From Gavia stellata (Eukaryota > Chordata > Aves > Gaviiformes > Gaviidae), in assembly GCF_030936135.1 (NCBI RefSeq), contig NC_082611.1, forward strand, positions 8,447,001-8,511,000: DNA of 64,000 nt, read 5' to 3'. Position numbers and translations under genes: made by a program. Below are positions 1 through 14,400 of the stretch, in pieces (the first letter of the stretch is position 1; every line of letters starts with the position of its first letter). The notes under the pieces are model-generated. The model saw nothing but the letters and a program-made list of their open reading frames with translations, was not told the DNA's origin and made no database searches.

Positions 1-3000
1 TCTGAAAATTGTATTGTGGATTTCAAAAGCTAAAGGAGGAGATTAAATGCAACAATGTACAAAATGCTTCAAGTACAGTAGAGCACAGTATGATTTACTC
101 TCTATACAGCTTTTCGAATCTTCTCAAGTGGGTTCTCAGACATAGTGTAGCAACACTAAAGACTTTTTCCAAAAGCTTAATTTTACTGTTTCCCAAATTG
201 AGGAATAACTATTTAAACTAAATTATTAGTAGCTATGAATAGCTATAGTGATAGTAATATGAGTAATGTTAGACATTAAGATCTGCTTTTCTGTGCTAGT
301 TTTATAATTTCAGTTTTATACCCAAATACATTGTTATCCACTCTTGCAAAAGTGCCTGCAGGATGTAAACTTGAAACTACAGGGAGTCTATGCATTGTTT
401 AGTTGTATTCATACCTGCTGAGCTATTGTTCTGCGAGGTGTGTCTTTAAGTAAAAAGCAAAGCTGAGCATTTACAGGAAGGCATTTTTACAATGGCTGTC
501 ATTTGTTTTGAAGATTAACATTGTTTATATGACTATCAGGAACTGCGGAAGATAGAATACCTATACATAACAAGTGGAAATATAAGGCTTGTTCCTCTTC
601 AGTCAGCTCCTTGCTACCAGGCTGGTTAGCTCACATTGGTTTTATGTGGTGAAAGGCTCATAGCAACTTTCATACTGGATTATAGGAGGATTTAATGACT
701 TGAATGACCAGAATAGATTTCTCTTACGCTTTTTCTTGGAAGGTCACTTCTGCAACTCTAAAATTCTCTGCATAAAAAGATGTTTCCTGTTGCCTGTTTT
801 GAGTGTTTCCCTTTATTTCCATTCATCCTAAATAATAGAAAGCTGTAGGATCTCATCATGTGCCTCTTTTCTAGTTAATTATTCTGTTCATGAGAGGTAG
901 TGTGTCACTAGAATATAGGACAGTAGATTGACAATTAGGGGGCCTAATTTGTGTTCCTCACTGTACAGGCAAATGATGTGTTGTGAACTGCTTTGTCTCT
1001 CCCAGCTTTTTTCTTACTTTGTCATGTCTATTTGGATTAAGACAAAAGCTTTATTCCCATGACTTTGTACGGCATGGCAGATAACAAGATTGTGATATTT
1101 TCTGAGACTTTTGACAATTTTAAATTAGTGAGTCTCTTGATCAGAAATTCTTCCTTGCTCCTCTGACTCTGCTTTTTTAGAAGTTTTCAGATCTGGCTTT
1201 AATGTATGACTTGCGATTTTGCAGTCCCAGTCATTTTCATGACTTTTTCTTTAGACTGCAAATAAGGGAAGCTATAGAATTGTAAGACATCATCTGAAAA
1301 TAAATAGCTATACAAATTGATTTCTGAGTGGCTGTTTTCCCTATAACTTCTGAAGTTGAACAAAATATTGCCATCATTTTAACTGATCTGAAATGCCTTG
1401 GCAATATCAAGTTTGTACCTGATCCTGAAGAGGGAGTTGCCAGTGATAGTTTCACTTTTTGAAAAAGTGCTCTAGATATTTCTGCCTGGACAGTACTTCA
1501 AAGACAGCAACAGTGGTTAACTGTATAAAAAGAGCACTAGAAGCACAGCCAGGTTTTTGTTTGCTTTGAGAATCTAGTCTTCAGTAGAAAGGAAAAAATA
1601 CATATTATGCTCCTTTCTAATGTTGAAGAGAGGAAAAAAATCTAAGAATTATTTCATTATATCATTGGGGGAGGAGGGGCTAAGTCTTTCTATCAAACAC
1701 AAACCTTGGTAGAAGAGTAGATGAGCCTTGCACAGTGCTGTGAGGATCAGCTAACTGTACCCTGTGTTAAACCAAGCAAATTCCAAAGGGGAATTTCCAT
1801 TGCGAAGGTTTTTGCTGCGTCTCAGGCGTTCATGTCTAGAGACTGGTGCAGACGCTTCTGCTAACAATCAACCACTGTGGCAGCGTGAAGACTGAAAAAC
1901 TTCCAGAGACTGCTTGGTCTGATGGAGGAAAGATCCATTAGTTGTATGCCTTCCAGCTACTGAAGGCACTGAGCTATAAATTGTTCCTTCATCTTTCCCA
2001 GCAGTTTTACATATACGTTGAGCAGATGTGATGTACTGGAGCTCTTCCTCAGAGTTCTTTGTTTCAGTAGACCTGTTGTGTTTCCACAGAGTGGTCTGTA
2101 TCTGCTGTACATGAATACCCAATATATATCAAATCGGCTAGTGAAAATATAGAGCTATGGGGTCTGGCTTCAGAGAGGAGAGCTGTTGAGGGCATTTTTG
2201 CTGGGTTTTGTTCACTTCCTCCTAAATGAAAACAACTAATGACACAGGTGTAATTGCTGTTTTCTGTTTGAAATCTGAATTAGAAGATGTCAAGAGAACT
2301 GCAGTCTTACCCCCAAATCCTTAAGACAGTCATTCCAAAAATCAGTATTTCAAGACCAATAATTATCATGTTACTGTTAGAATTTTTGGGTAGGTGGCAA
2401 TAAGGGTTTTAGTCTTGTTGCGAGGAGCAGGGTAAGCAGGGATAGGATCTCTTTCAAGAAAAATATTTTCAGTATAGGGTGGCAATTCAGGGTGGCATTG
2501 GGATTCTTACCTGCCATGTATACACACGGTTTCTATGTCATGTATGCCTTTCTTCTCCCCCATATCCTTGGAATACAGGACTCTCTATCCTAAGACGATC
2601 CTCTAATTCAGCCATATTATTTTTTTTTATGATTCACTGACTCCATATATGCCAACAGACATCATCTTTAGTACACTGCTGGGAAGAAATGGCAAAAAGT
2701 TGGAATAGGAAGAGACGACTTACCCTTTGGAACAAAAGCCTCACAGTTGCACTGCCTCAGCTACGGGGAGGGCAACAGAGGCACAGCAGCAACATTTACA
2801 GTAGTAAATTAAAGAGTTGAGGCAGGAGGGGGAATGTTCCCAGACACTAGAGCTTGAAAATCTTAAGTTGTTAGAGTAGCCCTTGGCATTGTTGGCCCAA
2901 CCTGAAACGCACTTTTCCAAATGATTTCTGGATGTGGTTTGTGAGTTAACACAAATCAAGGGCCTGGAGACAATAGGGAGTTTGCTCGCAGTGATTGTGT

Positions 3001-5324
3001 TTGGGTGGGTGAGAGTTTAATGGTATACACCAGAAAACAATCCCAGTTGCATTTAATTTGTACAAATAAAGGCAGTGGGGCTAGGTATTGTTGTTCTGTG
3101 TCTGCTTTTGATATTGTATATACTATGCCAGTATCAGAACCTAGTAGTTTTAGATCTTTTTTTTTTTTAAATATCTCTTACTCAATATGAATGAATGTTA
3201 AAGTATTATTGGTGAAATCTGGAGTTAATTCTTTTCTTCACTTTTTAAATTGACTGGAGTTCACGTATAGCACTATACTTAAAAAAATAATAATAAAGTT
3301 ATGTCTGAATGACCTTGCCTGAAGATAGAACAAATGTGATGGTATTCCTGTTCTTCCTGGGTCCATGTATGCACTAAATATTTATATTTTCATTCTATTA
3401 GTAGTATAACAGACAAAAGCTTGATACTATTTCACTTGTCTTGTATTTCTTGTAAACAGAAAGTGTCTGTTTTGAATTCCTTGAACTTGAAAGTTCTGCT
3501 GTGTGAAGAATATCTAGGAAGATGTGAGTTGTGTCATAAAAATAGTAAGAATAAGAGAATGATGTTTTCAGGTATCTCATGATCTTCCTTTCATGACGAT
3601 AAAATTTTACAATGTAATGTCACAGCTATAGTTTTGTTAGGAAGATTCTGGGAAAAGAAGGTCTAGAATCTGCAAAAACTTTTTAAGGTTCTCCTCTATG
3701 GAAATATAGGACTTATACTAATTTTATTTTTAAAATAAAATATTCATTACCAAATTGTTCCTGACACTTAGTAGCTGGTGTTATATGAAATTGTATTTTG
3801 TATGGAAGAGAGAAAAGAAAGGATTAGAACATTGCCGTTACTTCACTATTAAATGACCAGGCACATACGGCAAATTCTAGAATACTTGTTCAGAGGTAGT
3901 TATTTACATACACACAAAGAGTGTTTTGTTAAACAAACATGCTGTGTCTTTTAATTCAGATAGCGATTCTACCTGAAGAAACCAAGAAGCCACCAAATAA
4001 GTGAAGCTCAGAGGGCTCTCTTTCAAACTTATTTAGCGTTGTTCAAAAGTTAATTGCAACATCCAGTATTTTGTAACAGTGCTATTTAAGCTACATATGT
4101 TCGAGACATCTTAAAGGGCATGATTATGAGGAGTCTAGAACTACTGCATGTATATCAGCATGTCAGCTTTTTTTCAGTGCTCATAACAACATAAGAGTAA
4201 TTCTGGAATATTGGGGCGTGGGGGGGAGTTATTGTCTTTGACCAGGAAGCGGGAAACTGAAGCTTTCTTGTAAGTAGGGACAGCTCAAACTCTGTGGGCG
4301 ATTTTCCTTTTTGGAGTGGGCAAAAGCTTCTTCTCTTTTCTTCACCCCCCAACTTTGGGAAGATTGAAATTTGCATTTGTACTTCATGGCTTAATTTATT
4401 TTCTACTTTTTGCAAAGACTTGAAACTTTTCTATCTAATAGTGTAGCTGTTTTCTTGCACTATGAAACTGCCAATCACAATTTCTACCACTTCATTGGTT
4501 TATAGAATTTGCTAGGTATGAGAGTAGTCATGCTTGGAGCTGCTGGATTTCAGATTCTGGCTGTTTCAGCCAATAATTGTATTTAACAGCCAAAGCAGCT
4601 GCAGTGGATGTTTTTTTTCCTCCTTCTATTTAAATAAGGTAATAATTTTCATTTTCTTTCTGAAAGAACTATGGCTTTGCACAATAAAATGCAGCATTTT
4701 TGGAAAAAAAAACAAAAAAAAAAAAAAAAAACCAAAAAACCCAAACCAAAAGCCAACAACGAATTTTGCTAAATGTTGTCTATAACTTAGATTAATAAAG
4801 TCCTTAGTTGTTCCATAATCAGATATCTGGTGAATTTATTTTCTTTTTTTCCTTTTCCCAGCATTATTTTTTCTCTGCGCAGGGTGGGGGGAAAGAACTC
4901 AAATCTTGAACCATTGTCAGAAAGTTTGTGGTATTGTCTGACTTTATAAAACAATTAGTGGATAAAGGTTTTTTCTCATTCTTATTTCACCATCACCTAC
5001 CATAAAAGAAGGATCTGTGCAAACTTTGATCACATACTTGACATCCTTTTATACTGTAAACAGCCAGATTCCTTTTTATCCCTATTGAAATAGTTTACCT
5101 TTTTTTTCCTGTTTGTTGATCTTAAATGTTCAGTTTCTTCTCTCTTCCATCCTTTGCTTTCCTCTTTCTCCCAAGTCTTCTATTTTTCATCCATCCACAA
5201 ACTTCTCAGATGTATGCTGTATATATGAAACATAAAACTAGACCTAAGTGACATTGAGAGAAATACTTTCATCCACTGTTGAATTGCCTTGGTTATTACA
5301 CAAATTTTGTTTTCTGTTCACTAG
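1..5324 (+). other. BAIAP2L1: BAIAP2L1 intron 1 (3' part)
   Basis: AT-rich intronic sequence upstream of exon 2. Open frames are short and scattered on both strands. The only structure of note is the AATAAA plus A-tract at 4683-4732, listed separately. No exon, RNA gene or recognisable transposon seen. Confidence 0.75.
4683..4732 (+). repeat. AATAAA followed by interrupted poly(A) tract
   Basis: AATAAA at 4683-4688 is followed 15 nt later by a long A tract broken by single C residues. It sits in BAIAP2L1 intron 1 in sense orientation. It could be a retroposed mRNA end, a cryptic intronic polyadenylation site, or a simple A-rich repeat. No upstream coding similarity recognised. Confidence 0.5.
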
Positions 5325-5400
5325 AATGTTATGGAACAGTTCAATCCAGGACTGAGGAATTTAATAAATCTGGGGAAGAATTATGAAAAAGCTGTTAATG
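5325..5400 (+). CDS. BAIAP2L1: BAIAP2L1 exon 2 (start of I-BAR helix 1)
   Basis: Preceded by a ctag acceptor and followed by a gtaagt donor. Enters in phase 0 and ends after one base of a codon. Encodes [20 protein letters not shown] and then EKAVN, matching the first IMD helix of BAIAP2L1 at about residues 18-43. It contains an internal ATG (5331), but the frame is open from the splice acceptor and the mammalian start lies in exon 1, outside the window. Confidence 0.97.
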
Positions 5401-8400
5401 GTAAGTCTTCTAACTTTAGAAAGAATGTTTAATTTTAATTTAAATACACATTTTGGATATCAGGGTTGTATATAAGCTTAATTTCCAAGTTGAATTTTGG
5501 ATGTGTTTGATTAGGGAAAAAAAAAAATTGCAAACACACAAACATATGTATCTTCTCCCCCTTTTTTTATCTGTCCTGCAGAAGTTGCATCCCAAACACT
5601 TTGGCACAGAGCTACTGCAAAATAAACTGAACATAAAGTGTAAATAACCTGCATTAGAATAATAATATAAATGGAAAAAAAACACTTATGTAAATTAGGT
5701 GTTCTCTTTTTTCTCCTGGAAATATCTTCCAAAGATATTTCACATTCTTAGATCTGTTTCTGCTCCCCTATACACATCACTACCTAAGTAAACCTGTGAA
5801 CAGAACAACTTGAATGAGTAAGAGTTGCAGGAGTGGATTAACTTTTTTTTCTTATCCATACTAAACCTGATGGTATATTTTTAATGGAGTCAAAATCCGA
5901 ATGAATAAACTTGAATCTAAGGACCCAGTCCCTCAAACTTTTTCTCATGTGGTTGTTTACTTCCATTATTGACTTCACAGAAACTATCTAAGAATGGGTT
6001 TCCAAGACTGGGCTCTGGATTCCCAAGGCTTAAATTGTAGGACCTGTTAGAGCTTGCTCCATTTCACCAATGCAGACCTGTTGAGCTGCTTGATATTGTA
6101 TTAAAAGCAATGTAAAATCTCTCTAATTTTGCCTCATTCAAGTCTGTGGTGTATATTTCCCCTACGTGTAATCTAGTACTGTGAGAAATGTGATACTGCA
6201 GAAGTAGTGCATAGCCAAATAGACACTGAAATCTCTCTTCATGCAAATTTTAGACCAGGCTTGAGGAAAAGATAAAACCAAAGCCTGCTGCAGATGAAAA
6301 CAGGGAAATGTTGACTTATTGGCAGTAATGCCTAACCTGATGGCTTAACATTGTGGTTACCTAATACCTAACCTTAGGGATTATAGGTAGTACCGGAAGT
6401 AATAACAAGTGTTTTCATGTTTGGCTGAAAGATTTTTATACCTGTTTCTGAGGGTTCTGCTTTTAACATGCTTTACTGTTGATATGTTACATTGTGCCTC
6501 TTCTCTTTTAATTCAATTTGTCATCAGTAATTCACAATATAGCTGTGCACAGCAACACTGGAGAGGCTGATAAGTGTTGTGTTCTAGCAAGTTTGCCTTT
6601 TAAGACTGGCTGATAAAGCATATCCAACACGAATGCTTAATTTCAAATGAATCAATGTTTACAATGTTGCAACAACTGTTGAGAAACTTCATTAAAGTCA
6701 TCTTTGGGCTCTCATAAATTGTTAATCTTTTCTCCGTAAGTTCTGCATGGTATAAATAGATCTGTAACAAGGAGTAAATACTCTGTTGCTAAACAAATAC
6801 TTTGCAGCTTTCCAAACAAGTCAGAGTAGGCTGACAAAGAACGTAACACTTACAAGAACTTCTGATAGGTTTATAATGTATTTTTATACATTTTGAGGAT
6901 AAAAGGCCAAAACTCCTTTTCTGCATAAGTAGTTTACTAGCCATAGTAGTGGTGAAGAGAATATACAAGTGGAGTTCTTGATTAGCACAGCAGAAATCAC
7001 ACACTTTCTTTCTTTTTAGTGCCTGTATTAGCATAAAAGATTGACTTGGGGCTATCTTGAGAAAACATTAGATAGGAAGAGTTGCAATGGCATAAAATCT
7101 TCGCATACGGGTGGCATACTGCTCTATCAGTAGCACCAGTATAATTCTTCGGTTCAGAAAGTTTGAATATAGAGCACCTATGAGATGCAGCTTAGACAGA
7201 AATTACTCTTGTCTAATGCAACAGAGCCTCAAAAAACCCCTTTGTTTCATTTGGAAGTTTCAGGCTTCTCGGTGAACATACTGTTAGGTAACCGAAGATG
7301 TCACCTTTGCTGGTAAAAACTATAAAATACAGACCTAAAATACTATAATTGGCAATTGCCAATTATATTCCTCTCAGAAAAAAGTATTCTAAAATAAACA
7401 GTGAGAGTTTGCTTGGCTTCCACTTTAGGTTAAAAATGTACTACTACAAAAAATTATGAAGAATTACTTCAATAAGTATTTTTTCACTGCCTTTTACAAT
7501 AAAACCTTGCCAGTTTGTCCTTGTTATTTCTTTTCTTTGCAGTGTGCAGGTCAGTTCTAGATACTGTGAAGATGCAAGGCAACCATTGCGTGGTGTACAG
7601 CTACTACATCTGCAATCTATTTCTCACTACTGGCCTTCCTGCAGTTTGAATCTTGATGTTTCCGTGTTCGTTCTAGCAAAACTGGCTTTGCTGTTTAAAT
7701 TGGCTATAACCAGAAAATGATTAACTGAGAATAACTGAAACCTCAGTGATTATATATAAAGAGCTTACTGGTTCCTGTAAAACTGGAATTGAACTATAAA
7801 CAATAAAACAGGGGGAACTGTCCGGGGCGGGAAGATGAGCATCCAAGTGTCAACTAGGGTCTGTCTTTTTGGTCAGGAATGTTAAACGTTTAGGTTTCTT
7901 CTTAAACTGCATATGCGCCTGTTGCCTGAGGTTTTTATTACTTAATGTACTTGGAATACAGATTCCTCTGCCATACTGAGTTCAGTGACAAAGATAAAAG
8001 TAGGCACTTCCCTGGAGTGTCAAAATAACTCTGTGCAGAAATTGTATATATTGATGCTAATTTTCCATGTCTGTCCAAGAAACCAGAGACCTTCCAACAT
8101 TTAAGTTCACTAATTTGCTGAACAATGTAATTTATAATAACCTCAGGAACATTGATGGTATATTGAAAATTGAGAAAAGCATGCCAGATATGTTATCTCC
8201 ACAACCTGAAAATCATCTTTCAGTGACTTAATTTTTGAAGTTTTAGCATTTGAGGCTTAAAATTTCCTTAAAGTGGAAAAGTTGTTGTTTATATGTAGGA
8301 TCCTCAGATTTCAGTATATTGTTTTGACAAAAAATCCTATTTGTTGTTGCAGAATATGATAACTGTACAGTGGTATCCATAATGATAATCTTTAGGAATG

Positions 8401-11400
8401 GCTGTATCAGATGTATTGAACCTTTCACATTTCGCTTTTCTTTTAAATATATCGCACCAGGCAAACTGTATTTCATCCTAGCTTTTTGAAGCAAGTTACT
8501 CTTTCAGCTAACTTAAACAGTAAATGATGATGTGCTTTTGAAGGGCTCCATGTCACCTTGTTGCAACTGTAGGTCCGTTGTCTCATGGCCAGGAGCCATT
8601 TCTCAGATCAGTGGTCTGTCTGGCTAATACAGGCCAGAGACACTGGCATTTCTAGTAAGTTTGAGATTGCATTTTGCTTTTTTCCAACAGTTTTATCTAT
8701 ACCAAGGAATTTTGTTATGTCCTGACCAATGGCTTATGGCTAAACCTACCCACTGGATGCTGATTGCTCCTGGAACTAAATAACAGGCTGAAACATCATC
8801 AATGTGTTCTGTCTTTTGTCACCTGGTTTCACAAATTAGCAGGTAGCACAGGGACTTGTGTAACTTTCTCTGATAGCAGGATTTCCTTATTGCTATATAC
8901 CCCTCTTTCGCTATGTGCCCTGGAGTACAAAATTTCATAGGATCATAGAGTAATGAAAATGGAAAATACTTTGATTTTTTTTTTTTTAAACATCTTTTTT
9001 TTTCCCCCCCTCTGTCCCCCCTAGCTATGGTAGTGGCTGGAAGAGCATATTATGATAGCCTTGCAAAGATTGGGGATATATCAGCTGATTCTCCAGTTTC
9101 TAAAGAATTAGGTAAGTGAAATATCTTTTTTTTTTTTTTTTAAATTACTTCAAAATATAAACTTTTTTCCTGCTGGCAGTTCACAGAACTAATGTGAAGT
9201 AGAGAAGGATCGGAAAAAGTGTGTTTTACGCTTAAACAACGCATAGATGGAAGGGATTAGATTCCTTTAAGGTATATTATTTCCTGTAACTCACAATAGT
9301 ATGTTAATTTAGCTGATAAAAAAGGATGGTTTTAGTAAACTTTTTTTTAATGATTCTGCTTTAGCAGAATTTAGGAGAAAGACTCTTCTTGAATGGTGGC
9401 CACTGGTTTCTGTGTGCCTGCATACACTTTTATGATTTGTTCTGAAACCACTTTTGTGTGAGTGTTAACATTCTGTGTTGAAAGTTGGGAGCGGCAGAAC
9501 AGCAAACAGTACAAAGCAAACAGTCCTAATGTAGTCGCTTTCTGTATTTGCTTTGCAGGTTGTTTACAGAAAGCAGAGTTGCTGGTTTCAAACTACAGAA
9601 CAAAAGTATGAGAAAGTTAAAAGTAATAACCATGCAGAGTCTTATATCAACAAGTGCATAATTACAATTTTTGCAATCAAGCAATTAGTCAAATGCATGG
9701 AAGTAATCTATTTATTGAACTTCGTATGACTGTGGGATATTGTCTGCTTGTTTGAAAATATTAACATCGGGTAGTCTTGAGCTGAATTCTGAAAATAACT
9801 GTTTTTCCCTATTATTGGGGACAATACAGATTTGTGATTGAAGATATATTTTTGTTTAACTATGAATTCTTTCCTGCACTTATAAACCTTTATCTAGATA
9901 TACTGTACTGAGAAAGCATGACCTTCTTCAGTGTCAGGCCTCTAACACTGCTCTCTTCATCTTAAACTGTTACTGCAGAAAAATCTTTTCTTATGAAGGA
10001 AACTAGCAACTCTGAATTTCTTCCAGCATACCTCTAAATTAAGTATTCTATCAGAGAGTAAGGAAAGTCAATGGACATTGGAAAAGGCAGGATAATGTGG
10101 TTAGGAGTCTGAGAGAGATCATTTGCATTTTCTTGAGAAAGTCTTAATAGTTCTGAAGCTGGGCTACAATACTGAACTATTTAGCAAAGAAATATGATAC
10201 ACCCCAGATGTGTCTATAAGTATCTTTGCTTAAAAAGAAAAAAAAGTTTACTTCACCTTTTAGTATTTTAAAAATATTAAGATGCATGCTGAGCAGTATC
10301 AGCTGTGTAAAGACTAGATCAAACTTTGCTGTGATTTGCTCATTTGTGGACCCTATCAACCCTAGTGGAGTTACTGTAAGCCCAGCCCACTGTGGAATTC
10401 TCTGTTCTGTGAGTTCCTTTGGACTTGCCAAAAGACATGTTATTGGCCACTGACAGCTCTATCATGCATAATACTTCAGTTACCTTTGCCAAAAAAGAGG
10501 TCAGTAGTTATCAGTTCAGTTTTGTGATATGCCTGTGAACTGCTTTTCTGGAGTGTGTTCTCTTGAGCATCAAGTGAGCTGACACACTAGCTTGTTTTGT
10601 AAGAGCAACGGTTTAAAGGTGACTAGCAAAGAAGCAGAGAGGAGCAATTTCCATAATTTTATGTGTGCGTGTTATCTGTATCCAAATCTGATGTTAGGAA
10701 TATTTCTGTAACTTTTTACTTTTCCCTTGTTTAAAATTATATTATAAGGCCTTTTCCTAGATCCTATATTAACTGAAATCAATAGCAACATTCCCACAGA
10801 TGTCAGTAGGAGTTCATTATATTTTTAATATTTAAGACATTATCCTGGCTCTTCACAATGAACTAGATAAACCAACAATGACCAAGTTCTAAAGTGTTTT
10901 GGAATGCTTTAATATTTGAGCACAAATTGAGGTACTATGGTCTGGATTTCCAGTGTTTAGGTCTTTGGACAACCAGAAAATGTAAATGTTTTCATCTGAG
11001 TAATAAAAATTTGAAACATCCAAAGTAAATATTTAAACTAATGCTTGAAACTAATCTATATAAAAACAAACAAGCCCCTCCGCCCCATGGCTTACCAATT
11101 TAACCACGATCAGGACAACTGGCTTATGGATGGCAAGACTTCATAGTAGTTAGAAATCCATGGTGCTAATTTTTTAACCTCATTGTATCATCTACAGCAG
11201 AAACTAAGGGAAAGCATATCTGCCAATTATCTTTGACTCATCTTAAATGTACATGCCTCCTCCATTAGCTTTGTGTTTCACCCATCAGCCACTAGGTAGT
11301 TTTTGGTTGTAAAAGAAGGTGTTAGAACAAGATTCCCCCCTTTTCCCCTTTTGCCGATAGCAAATCAAGCTGTAGTTTTTTTCAGATGCAGTTCACATTA

Positions 11401-14400
11401 AAATCAGTTTTCTGAATAATGAACAGGGGAATGAGGTAGGAACCAAGGTTTCAGGTCTTTCCTGTAGCAACTTCATCTTTAGTAGTGGCAGATGAAAAAT
11501 AATGTAGTATTCTAAATTCAGTCGTGTTGCATTAAACTTCTTACACTTAATTACAAAAGGACTACAAGGCTCAGACAGCTAAAACATAATATTCTTCAGA
11601 ATTTATGGAGAGTCTTTACTGGAATATTGCACTAAGTCATTTTACAGTTCAAACCCAAACCTGTTGGGTGACCTAGAGCATATTTACTGCCAAGTGTGAT
11701 GTAAAGATTTGTATCAAACACAGTCAATCTTTCCGTCTCATAAGGAAACGCAGAACATGGTCTTCCTGTAATGAGACAGTAAAATGGATACCAACCCCAC
11801 GGGCAGGGTAGAAACAGAAATGGAAAAGAAATATGGAAGAAAACTTTTGAAATAGAGGATAAAAAGCATAGAGGACAGACAATCGAGAGGGACAAAAAAT
11901 CAAGTAAAAATGCCAGAAAGTGCTTTCTTCTGTTGAATGAGATTGGAGCAGAAGAGGGAAACAAGAGAATGAAATGGAAATCTGGATATTCCAGCTGATT
12001 CAGGGCTTTTGTACTAAGTATCTGTATCTTTCAAGTCTGAATTATTTTAATACAGAATAACTTAATATGAGTAAGTTGAGGAAGTACAAGAATATACTGC
12101 ATTCATAATACAATCCTTATGAATAAGGGATAAGTTGATTTAGGTCAACTTTCTTTCTAACTTTTTATTTCCTTAAATTTCTAAGCTTGTAATCCGTCAG
12201 ACTTGGCTATGAGCATTTAGGAACATAACCTGAATTTATGTAGTGCAAGTTATTCTGCAACATGGAATTTGCATATCTTTTTCCTAGATGCCTTTTGGAA
12301 ATCCCAGTAGGAAGAAAAGATAGGAAACAAGAAACTGCACATTTAAAAATGTTAAGATTTCATACTATTCAAATTTCAGCCTACTGCATCAGCACAATAA
12401 AAATTTGTGTTTCAATAATGCACTAAAAATAATTTTACGTAGATACTATGCCACTGGTAGAGTCTTAAAACAGTAACTTTCATTATGTGTTGCTCATCTT
12501 TTTTGTCTTGACCAAAATACAGGTCTATGAGGCTTCGTCTTCTCAATTTTTAGTGCTTATAATTTTAATAAACTCTCTATTCTAGTAACATAGGCTGTCT
12601 TTGTAGCCTTCGCTAGCTCAAGGAATCAGGAAGTTTTCCTGCTTACTCATTGAATACTACTTCTCATATCTTCCCAACTATCCTCTTTAGCACCTGCCAG
12701 TTGTTGTAGCTACAACTCATTATATCGTGGGTGTAAAGTCCCAATTTGTTTGTTGTATGGCAACAGTATCTATAGCAGTCACCCACAATTATATTATGGT
12801 CTGTACCTCAAGCTTATTGCTCAAGAACTAGTAAGTGTAAACTATTCCTTGCTTGTCAAACTATAAAAAGCCAAACTGTAAGAAAAATATTACATTGCAT
12901 GGTCTTGACCAACGGAACTAAACTGCAGAAGTTCAGCATGTTAAAAGAAAAATCGGAGGAGACAAAATCTCTTCCTTAATCTAACCAAGACTGATAACTT
13001 ATTTAAAGATTACTCTGTGTTACAGGCTTATTTTTTCATAGTCTCATTCTGTTAAAACTTAGTTGGAAACAGGTATGCAAACGCTTATGCTCATCTACGG
13101 TCTGAAATGTAAGAATTGGGAGGAATTTGGGTTCTTTTCAGGAGAAATTTTCTGGTTAAAAACCACTGCAGGCAATCTACAGAAGAAAGTATTGGACTAA
13201 AAGATTGCTCTGTGTTGTGGTAGTCACAAGATAGGGAGAGGTGGGGAGAAAAAAACCCAAAAACTTCTAATGGTGTGCATAGTAAGCGGAATTCTTCTCT
13301 GACAGAGGATGACCCCTGAGCTTGATATTCCTCTCATGCACAAAAGAAAGGACTGTTCTTCGGGTCTAAAAGACAGTATTTTAACATATTCATGAAATGC
13401 AGTTTTGCTTATAAAGTTGTGTAATTTTAAAGGTCTCCACAACTTTGTCGTGCTTTGTCAAATACAAAATCTCAATTATGAAGTCATACAGTAATGTAGC
13501 ATTTACAGTAATACTACAATGTGGATAACTGAGGGCAGGGGTTCTCTATATACACGTTTCCTTTTTTTGAGAGAGTCCTATCTGATTCTTTTTTTTTTCA
13601 GTGATAACCACTTCATTTTATATTTGCAACTAAGAGAAACCCTGTGGACTTTCTCTCTCTCTCTCCTCATTTCTGTTTGCAGAAACGAGAGATTTTTCTA
13701 TATCAGAAACTGTGAGCTTTAAGTGGCCAACTGATATAGAAAAATTTTTGGAACGGAATTGGAAAATTCTTTTTTTGCTAAAAAAAAACCATACCTCCTT
13801 GCTGAAAAACGTCTAATCGGACTGTAATGTAAGGCAATACCATTGTTTTAACACTTACCTTGCAAGTATTAGTCATTCAAAACTGTCTATTTCCTTCCTG
13901 ATTAATAAACACAATTGCCACTTGAGCAGGTACTTTTCAAAGCTATAGCTCTCTCTTGCTACTTCTGTGATATAGCACTTAAGTGTCACTCTCACTATTG
14001 AGAAAGCGAAGCAGAAAAAGAGAAAATTCCATAGTTTAAGATGAATGTAGCTGGTTGCACTTCAGTTAAAAAAAAAAAAAAAAAGGGGGGGGGCAGAGTT
14101 GTTGGCTTACTTTAGCATATAAATTGACCCTTTCAGCTGGAATCCTATTCTATTTGTCTTAGAAAGATGACACCTAGCACTCTTCCCTTCACCTGCTCAT
14201 TTAAGCTAAAGAAGAGAGATCTGTCATCTTGTCCCATCTTCCTTACTGCATCAGTGTTGTCTCTTCTATAGTATAAATGTTCTGCTTTTGGAGTAGATTA
14301 AGTTGGAGAGAAAGGCAAGTGAAGTGTGCCAGCAACTACAGAACCCCTTTAGCACCTCATCTGGTGGAAACTTCTGGGAAACGAGCTTAAAGGCTGCAGT

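Noticed and set aside
8936-8972. Possible CR1 terminal repeat (ataggatcatagagtaatg)
   Set aside because: Only about 20 nt resemble the CR1 end, and the sequence after it does not follow the CR1 consensus.
11632-11964. Hydrophobic 110-codon antisense ORF resembling a membrane protein
   Set aside because: Its hydrophobicity follows from purine-rich + strand sequence (GAA/AAA read as TTC/TTT); no family match recognised.
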